From NCBI GenBank assembly GCA_029168955.1, contig JAPDOI010001837.1:1-64000 (forward strand): DNA of 64,000 nucleotides. The letters run 5' to 3'. This document shows positions 58,201 through 64,000 of this stretch, in pieces; the stretch's first letter is position 1; every line of letters begins with the position of its first letter. The notes under the pieces are model-generated. The model saw only the letters and a program-made list of their open reading frames with translations. It was not told the DNA's origin and made no database searches. This DNA is from Aplectana chamaeleonis (taxonomy: Eukaryota; Nematoda; Chromadorea; Rhabditida; Cosmocercidae). The translations under genes were made by a program, and so were the position numbers.

Positions 58201-59935
58201 TCCTGCTCATTCCCACTGGGGAACCGCACACTTTCTGCGGCGTCCTGAGCACTCACACTATGGTTCCGCACACTTTCTACGGCGTCCTTCGCAGTCCCAC
58301 TGGGGACCCACACACTTTCTGCGGCGTCCTGAGCACTCCCACTATAGCCTGCACACTTTCTATGGAGTCCTGCGCATTCCCACTAGGGGCCCGCACTCAT
58401 TCTGTGGCGTCCTGCGCACTCCCACCATGGTCCCGCACACTTTCTACGACGTCCATCGCACTCCCCCTGGGGACCCACACACTTTCTGCGGCGTCCTGAG
58501 CACTCCCACTATGGTCCCGCACACTTTCTTTGGCGTCCTGCACATTCCCACTAAGAGCCCGCACTCTTTCTGCGGCGTACTCCGCACTCCCACTGTGGTC
58601 GCGCACTCTTTCTACGGCGTCCTGCGCATTCCCACTGAGGACCCACACACTTTCTGCGGCTTCCTGAGCACTCCCACTGTGGTCCCGCACTCTTTCTGTG
58701 GCGTCCTGAGCACTCACACTGTGGTCCCGCACACTTTCTACGGCGTCCTGCGCACTCCCACTATGGTGCCGCACACTTTCTGCGGCGTACTCCGCACTCC
58801 CACTATGGTCCCGCACACTTTCTACGGCGTCCTTCGCACTCCCACCGGGGGCCCGCACTATTTCTGCGGCGTCCTGCGCACCCTTACTGGGGTCACGTAG
58901 ACTTTCTACGGCATCCTGCGCTTTTCCACTGGGGTCCCGCACTATTTATGTGGCGTTCTGCGCACTCCCACTATGGTCCCGCACACTTTCTACGACGTCC
59001 ATCGCACTCCCCCTGGGGACCCACACACTTTCTGCGGCGTCCTGAGCACTCCCACTATGGTCCCGCACACTTTCTTTGGCGTCCTGCACATTCCCACTAA
59101 GAGCCCGCACTCTTTCTGCGGCGTACTCCGCACTCCCACTGTGGTCGCGCACTCTTTCTGTGGCGTCCTGAGCACTCACACTATGGTCCCGCACACTTTC
59201 TACGGCGTCCTGCGCATTCCCACTGAGGACCCACACACTTTCTGCGGCTTCCTGAGCACTCCCACTGTGGTCCCGCACTCTTTCTGTGGCGTCCTGAGCA
59301 CTCACACTGTGGTCCCGCACACTTTCTACGGCGTCCTGCGCACTCCCACTATGGTGCCGCACAGTTTCTGCGGCGTACTCCGCACTCCCACGATGATCCC
59401 GCACACTTTCTACGGGGGCCTTCGCCCTCCCACCGGGGGCCCGCACTATTTCTGCGGCGTCCTGCGCACCCTTACTGGGGTCACGTAGACTTTCTACGGC
59501 ATCCTGCGCTTTTCCACTGGGGTCCCGCACTATTTATGTGGCGTTCTGCGCACTCCCACTATGGTCCCGCACACTTTCTGCGGTGTACTCCGCGCTCCCA
59601 CTGTGGTCCCGCACACTTTCTGCGGCGTCCTGAGCACTCACACTATGGTCCCGCACACTTTCTACGGCGTCCTGCGCATTCCCACTGGGGACCCACACAC
59701 TTTCTGCGGCTTCCTGAGCACTCCCACTATGGTCCCGCACACTTTATACGGCGTCCTTCACATTCCCACAGAGGGCCCGCACTCTTTCTGCGGCGCCCTG
59801 CGCACTCCCACTGGGGGCCCGCACTCTTTCTGCGGCGTCTTGCGCACCCTTACTGGGGTCACGTAGACTTTCTACGGCATCCTGCGCTTTTCCACCGGGG
59901 CCCGCACACTTTCTACGGCGTCCTGCGCGCTCCTC
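52275..59935 (+). repeat. 42-bp minisatellite array D, inverted counterpart of array C
   Basis: The unit is CACTTTCTACGGCGTCCTGC plus CACTCCCACTATGGTCCCGC (one base dropped from each half), the reverse complement register of array C. A higher-order marker, ACGTAGACTTTCTACGGCAT with CACTATTTATGTGGCGTTCT, recurs irregularly near 53217, 53804, 57450, 58891 and 59489. Large open frames (up to 349 codons) on both strands are artefacts. The stretch 54310-58190 has many single-base to four-base insertions that break the period. Confidence 0.95.
54310..58190 (+). other. Insertion-rich part of array D, probably uncorrected reads
   Basis: Compared with clean units on both sides, units here carry frequent small insertions (CACCTATGG for CACTATGG, GGAGCACTCC for GAGCACTCC, CGTTCACACAC for CACACAC) and duplicated bases. 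The change in quality is abrupt at both edges. That pattern fits raw long-read sequence placed in a gap, not biological decay. Confidence 0.7.
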
Positions 59936-59939
59936 AATT

Positions 59940-60440
59940 TCTATTCACACCAACTGACTCGAACAGGGCACAATCTTGGGAGGAAGCTTATCAGTAACCG
60001 TGTTGATTTTCATTAGTTCATTTTTTAAGTTCAGTGAAAATCGGATGGTTTACAACAACATGTTTACATGTTTTTACCCGTCTTGGCCCTCAATATTGAG
60101 GTTCCGCTCAAATTGAGCTTTCAACTCCAAAATTGAATAGGAGCTAGCTGCATCGATTTCCAGCCGCCTGCCAAAGAATTAGCTTCCTAGCTCAGCGGGA
60201 AGTGGTTACACAAGATCGTGAACGCCGTCCGAAAAAAAAGGAGATTAACAGTTTTTCGACCAAAATCACGTGGTTTTCACCATTTTTCTCCAGTGCCAAG
60301 AAACCATTCTGAACAATTGTTGGGTAAATATACCAACGTTTTACGCTCTTTCCAATGGAGAAAAAACCGCATCTCCACAGTCACTCTAAAAGCCGATTTC
60401 GGAATCACAGAGTTGCGCATGGGCGAGTTAAAGCCAAATC
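59940..60440. repeat. Array-flanking block U3, right copy (inverted)
   Basis: Reverse-complement homologue of 39840-40375: CTTATCAGTAACCGTGTTG near 59979, TTAGTTCATTTTT near 60014, ACATGTTTACATGTTTTTAC near 60059, CACAAGATCGTGAACGCCGT near 60211. Divergence is roughly a quarter of sites with indels, by eye. Confidence 0.78.
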
Positions 60441-60463
60441 TGGTGCGCGCTTCGCGCGCACCA
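60441..60463 (-). repeat. 23-nt perfect hairpin, right copy
   Basis: Left arm TGGTGCGCGC, loop TTC, complementary right arm; minus-strand downstream box GATTTGGCTTTAACTCGC. It is the mirror counterpart of 39817-39839, with one compensated base-pair change. Confidence 0.85.
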
Positions 60464-61688
60464 CAATTACGCTATCAGAGGTTGGATTCATCAACGATAA
60501 AACAGCGGTTTTAGGGTATATTTCACCCCGAACTCACTGCTTTCCTCAATGATATATGCCACTCTACCGCCACCGCGGTGATTTTTAAACCGTGGTTTTA
60601 TCGTTGATGATTCCGGCCCCCGGTGTCTGATATCAGCACGAATTTTCATTTCCATGGGTGAATCATTTTAAATTCTCGACCGCCCCCCCCCCTAAAAGGA
60701 CTCTCTACAATCCAGTGTCGATATGTGTCGACTGTACTTTACCTAAAATACTTCTGTTTTCCCGTTAGAAAATGGATGTCTGTCTACTAAGATTTGAAGA
60801 TAGTATGAAGTCTAAAAGCTAGTCAGAAATCAGGAGGGTCGCTGCAAAATATCTGACAAAGTCCGCAGCCATGCAGCCGCTTCTATTTGATTTACGCGCA
60901 GGTTTACGGTAGCCCTGCTTCAAAAATGATCGAGATGAGCGTGCTTGTTTTGAATGGTTCCTGGTTTGAGATTTGGAAACCACTTTCGATGTTTCAAGCT
61001 CACTTTCGTTGATGAGCACAGTAGAACACTCCGGTAAACTTCGGCGCGCCAAAAACGCAGGGTTATGAGGTTAGAAGGGGTTAATGATGAGGATCCGCCT
61101 CCAGCTCTCACAAATCATCTACCACTTTTTTATAGCACAGACTACACATGCAGAAATACTTCAAAAATAACTGTGACAAGGTCTCCGAATCCAGAAATAT
61201 TCAAATATTTAATCAAAACATAGGTATACTGAAAATGCCACGCTTGCAAGAAAGCCGTTCATGGGGATTATTCAAAAATGATTTTGAACGGAATTCAATT
61301 TTTTTCTCGTAGTAGGTGCCATATGGGCACTGAGGCGCGCCTCGCGGCCGATTAGCCACGCCCATTTTACGGTTATTGCGAAACAGACAATTAGTCCCGG
61401 TGACTCACTGTAAACAGAAATGATGCTCAGAGAAACTCACGGCCCGTCCGCGGCTCTTTTCCAGGATCGTCCGCGGCCGACGACTGGACGATCCTTCACC
61501 GAAGCCGGTAAAGCGCAGGCAAAGCGACGCGGACCATCCTGCGGGCGCCGCGGATCGTCCTGAGAGCCGCCGCGGACCGTTCTCCGACACAGTCATGACC
61601 GGTCCGCCTCTTCTCAAGAGATGCGTGAATGTCGCGGTCCGGGGCAGAGAAAGCCCCGCCTCGGTGCGGACAAGGGCGTAGCCTTTGC
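60464..61688. other. Stretch without genes in the right flank
   Basis: It includes an inverted partner (60838-60950) of the repeat at 51050-51150 and, at 61435-61610, a G/C-rich segment with repeated GTCCGCGG and CGCGGACC words. Nothing coding was recognised. Confidence 0.4.
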
Positions 61689-61840
61689 AGAGGTCTTCGG
61701 TGAGGAGCCACCCTCCCTGCGGACCGCGGCGAAAACCGCCCCCCCCCCTAACTGTGAGGTTATCCCTATCCCCCAGCGACCAGAAATATGCTGGCCTCCT
61801 GAGAGTGACTCGAAGTCACCTTCCAGGGTCTGCACCGGCT
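61689..61840 (-). repeat. Dispersed repeat, inverted partner of 33690-33840
   Basis: It contains the complements of the GACTTCGAGTCAC, AGCATATTT and CGCTGGGGGATAGGG landmarks. It lies next to an RTE fragment. Confidence 0.7.
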
Positions 61841-61963
61841 GTGCATGTGATAAACACATTAGAACGTGATCATTCGCTTTACCATGTTTTTTCATGATTG
61901 CCACTGCAGCCGTGCTGGTGGTCAAAAGAGATGTGAATGAATGAGATAAGGAGCTGAAGTCGT

Positions 61964-62275
61964 TCAACTGTCGGTGCGCCCCGGAGCCACTCCCATCGAG
62001 AACAACAGCGCCACGGATGAGCCGTTTGACGCCCCGAAATCCTCGATAATACCATTGTAGTCCTTCCTTACAGCTAGCGCACAGCCTCCCACTCTCCTAT
62101 CATCAGCGTTACCGCAGTAGATGGCGTACTCTCCGACGTTGATGACGGGTCTATCCTCGAGACGAGTTTTCTGCGAAGCAGCAAACGGTGCATGGAAGTA
62201 GCTCAGAAGATTTGACAGCGCAGATTGCTGGATATCACTCGACAATGACCGGCAACTCAGGGCTATTTCGCTCAA
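61964..62275 (-). pseudogene. RTE endonuclease fragment
   Basis: About 100 codons. NVGEYAIYCGNADDRRVGGC and ALAVRKDYNGIIEDFG are hallmark blocks of hookworm-type RTE endonucleases, preceded by SCRSLSSDIQQSALSNLLSY and FHAPFAASQKTRLEDRPV. Only the N-terminal half of the domain is present; after SSVALL the sequence no longer fits. No reverse transcriptase follows, so it is a stray fragment or a copy broken by other insertions. Confidence 0.75.
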
Positions 62276-62330
62276 AGATTATTCTTAGGTTTTATTCTTA
62301 TCTTGGAGAGGGTCATACTCTGATGACAAT

Positions 62331-62518
62331 TGTGGTATTTGGCTTTGATCTCTTCCCGCGCGGATTCCCTACAATGAGATCACCTATTCATACCGTTTAC
62401 AGAGGTATGAGCTGTACACTATTCGATGCGCTGCAAAAATTACATATGTGTGCAACTTTTCATCCTAACTGGTCCCCGCTTTCTAAGGTTATGACCTCAA
62501 AGTAACGCAAGAAACGTT
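62331..62518. repeat. Right flank block, inverted copy of 39262-39443
   Basis: TTTGGCTTTGATCTCTTCCC, ACAATGAGATCACCTATTC, AGAGGTATGAGCTGTACAC and TCCCCGCTTTCTAAGGTTAT all match the complement of the left block. The hairpin expected at its left edge is missing: only GTGG stands where the left copy has 23 nt. Confidence 0.85.
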
Positions 62519-63400
62519 CTCACCACCACCGCCTCCGCCTCCGTGCCTCCACCTCGCGCTCTCCGCCTCCAGCCTCGCCTCCGCCTCTCGCTCCTCTGCC
62601 CGCCTCCGCCTCCGCCTCCGCCTCCGCCTCCGCCTGCCACGCCTCCGCCTGCGCCTCCGCCTCCGCCTCCTCCGCCTCCAGCCTGCCTCCGTTCTCCGCT
62701 CCTGCTCCGCCTCCGCTCTCCCGCTCTCCGCCTCCCGCCTCCGCCTCCGCGCCTCCGTTCTCCGCTCCGCCCTCCGCCTCCGCCTCCAGCCTCCGCTCTG
62801 CCTCCGCCTCTTTCGCCTCCGCCTCGCCTCACCTTACTCCACCTCCGCCTCCGCCTCACCTCACTCCCGCCTCCGCCTCCGCCTCCGCCTCCGCCTCCGC
62901 CTCCGCCTCTTTCCCTCCGCTCTCCGCCTCCGCCTCCGCCTCCGCCTCCGCCTCCACTCCTTATCCTCGCCTCCGCCTCCGCCTCACCTCCGCTCTCCTT
63001 GCCTCCGCCTCCTCCGCCTCCGCCTGCTTATCCGCTCTCCGCCTCCGCCTCTCCGCCTCCGCCTCCGCCTCCTCGCTCTCCGCTCTCCGCCTCCGTTTCT
63101 CGCCTCCGCCTCCGCCTCCGCCTCTCCGCCTCCGCCTCGTCGCCTCCGCCTCCGCCTCCGCCTCGCTCTCCCGCCTCCGCTCTCTCCGCCTCCGCTCCTC
63201 CGCCGTCCGCCTGCCTCCACTCCTGCCTCCGCCTCCGCCTCCGCCTCCGCCTCCGCCTCCGCCTCCGCCTCCGCCTCCGCCTCCGCCTCCGCCTCCGCCT
63301 CCGCCTCCGCCTCCGCCTCCGCCTCCGCCTCCGCCTCCGCCTTTGCCGCCGCCTCCGCCTCCGCCTCCACCTCCGCCACGGCCTCCGCCTCCACCTCCGT
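62519..63400. repeat. (GCCTCC)n hexanucleotide tract, about 880 bp
   Basis: Interrupted GCCTCC units; the longest perfect run spans about 63225-63341 (around 19 units). The minus strand is GGAGGC repeated and could form G-quadruplexes. Proline-, arginine- and glycine-only open frames in all six frames follow from the repeat. The left counterpart at 39178-39262 is ten times shorter. Confidence 0.95.
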
Positions 63401-63778
63401 CCGTCCAATTCCATTTTTTGGAAGGCGTGGACCAAATCGCTCGAAATTTTGTGACTAGAAGTAATCGGCCATGGGAATGCCGAAAATAATTGACAAAACT
63501 CACCATAATGACGTCCGGGTCCCTAACGGGCGGTTCAAACTCGGAAACCGGCCTGACAAGATTAGTTTATCAAAATGATGGATTTTTTCGTTATCAGTCA
63601 TTGTTTTCTTAGACTCCATATAAACACCTTGCTGTCTAGGGTGGTGTACTTTGAACGTACAGCTCGGAAGAGGACGCTGTGTGGGAGGGATGATCTTGAG
63701 CGCGGCGCGTATTCGTTCCATGCGCACCATCGATAAGAAGGCGCCGCACGGTGTGCTGAAGTGTCGGTTGACTATGCG
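63401..63778. repeat. Right flank block, inverted copy of 38796-39177
   Basis: Complements of the left block: GTGACTAGAAGTAATCGGCC near 63451, ACTCACCATAATGACGTCCG near 63499, CTCCATATAAACACC near 63615, CGATAAGAAGGCGCCGCAC near 63731, TGTCGGTTGACTATGCGAGA near 63762. Confidence 0.85.
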
Positions 63779-64000
63779 AGACCGCAGTACGAGTATGCAG
63801 GACGTCATGGAGCTACAGCAGGACCTCAGTAGGGGTGTGCAGGACATCATAGAGCGTGTGCAGGACCCTAGAAGGAGTTTGCAGGACATCATGGGACCTG
63901 TGCAGGACCCCAGTAGGGGTGCGCAGGACGTCGTAAAATGTGTGCAGGACTTCAGTAGGAGTGTGCAGGACATCATGAAACCTATACAGGACCCCAGTAG
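63779..64000 (-). repeat. Start of a 42-bp array, inverted counterpart of array B2
   Basis: Units such as GTGCAGGACATCATAGAGCG with CAGGACCCCAGTAGGGGTG are the reverse complement of array B2 units. The array runs off the window end. Confidence 0.93.

Noticed and set aside
52319..59997. Histidine-, threonine- and arginine-rich repeat proteins in array D
   Set aside because: Same reason as the other 42-bp arrays; the clean parts are open in several frames and the noisy part breaks all of them.
39444..60463. Helitron 3' ends (sub-terminal hairpins)
   Set aside because: No CTRR end followed by T at the usual 10-12 nt after the hairpin, and no 5' TC end in a sensible place, although one copy (4628) has a CTAG further away by chance.
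62543..63454. Proline-rich protein of 303 residues
   Set aside because: It is a direct translation of the GCCTCC repeat and equally long frames exist in other frames and on the other strand.
37583..64000. Centromere or telomere as the reason for the arrays
   Set aside because: No TTAGGC telomere repeats are seen, and nematodes of this group are expected to have diffuse centromeres; nothing in the sequence points to either.

Overview
This window is repeat-rich eukaryotic DNA, best explained as a nematode chromosome and most likely from a clade V parasite such as a hookworm (the species is inference). The strongest evidence is a divergent pair of three-exon genes for small major-sperm-protein (MSP) domain proteins of the sperm-specific class P type at 46.0-49.3 kb, a family known from nematodes. 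Their short introns are 55-61 nt, their acceptors end in TTTCAG-type sequence, and AATAAA lies just after each stop. Tc4/Tc5-like DNA transposons with TNA target duplications, RTE and CR1/jockey-like LINEs and TTAA-flanked MITEs fit the same assignment. Apart from the MSP pair, nearly everything recognisable is mobile or satellite DNA. || Layout: 1-3.8 kb is a 42-bp minisatellite whose units carry TGACGTCA. 3.97-6.3 kb holds TTAA-type foldback MITEs and a hairpin. 8.35-10.5 kb is a Tc5-like transposon with a decayed transposase gene. 11.5-14.7 kb is a nearly full-length but dead RTE LINE. 15.4-22.15 kb is a CR1/jockey-like LINE split by a 3-kb array of 312-bp tRNA-like monomers flanked by a 13-bp target duplication. 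22.5-24.3 and 26.8-29.3 kb are two non-autonomous Tc5-like elements, the second invaded by a 5'-truncated RTE copy. 29.8-33.2 kb is a set of foldback elements nested inside each other. 35.8-38.8 kb holds two more 42-bp arrays. 39-64 kb is a very large imperfect mirror structure: 42-bp array, flank, GGAGGC tract, hairpins and 42-bp array on the left, repeated in inverted order on the right, with the MSP gene pair and several foldback MITEs between the two inner arrays. || Three observations tie the window together. All the minisatellites have the same 42-bp period and look like diverged versions of one unit made of two 21-bp halves. A family of 23-nt hairpins (10-bp perfect stem, TTC/GAA loop) recurs near the arrays with compensated stem changes. 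The two MSP genes share a 139-bp promoter region with a TATA box and two GATA sites. Part of the right-hand array (about 54.3-58.2 kb) is so rich in small insertions that it is probably uncorrected long-read sequence. Long open frames inside the minisatellites exist because 42 is a multiple of three and were not treated as genes.
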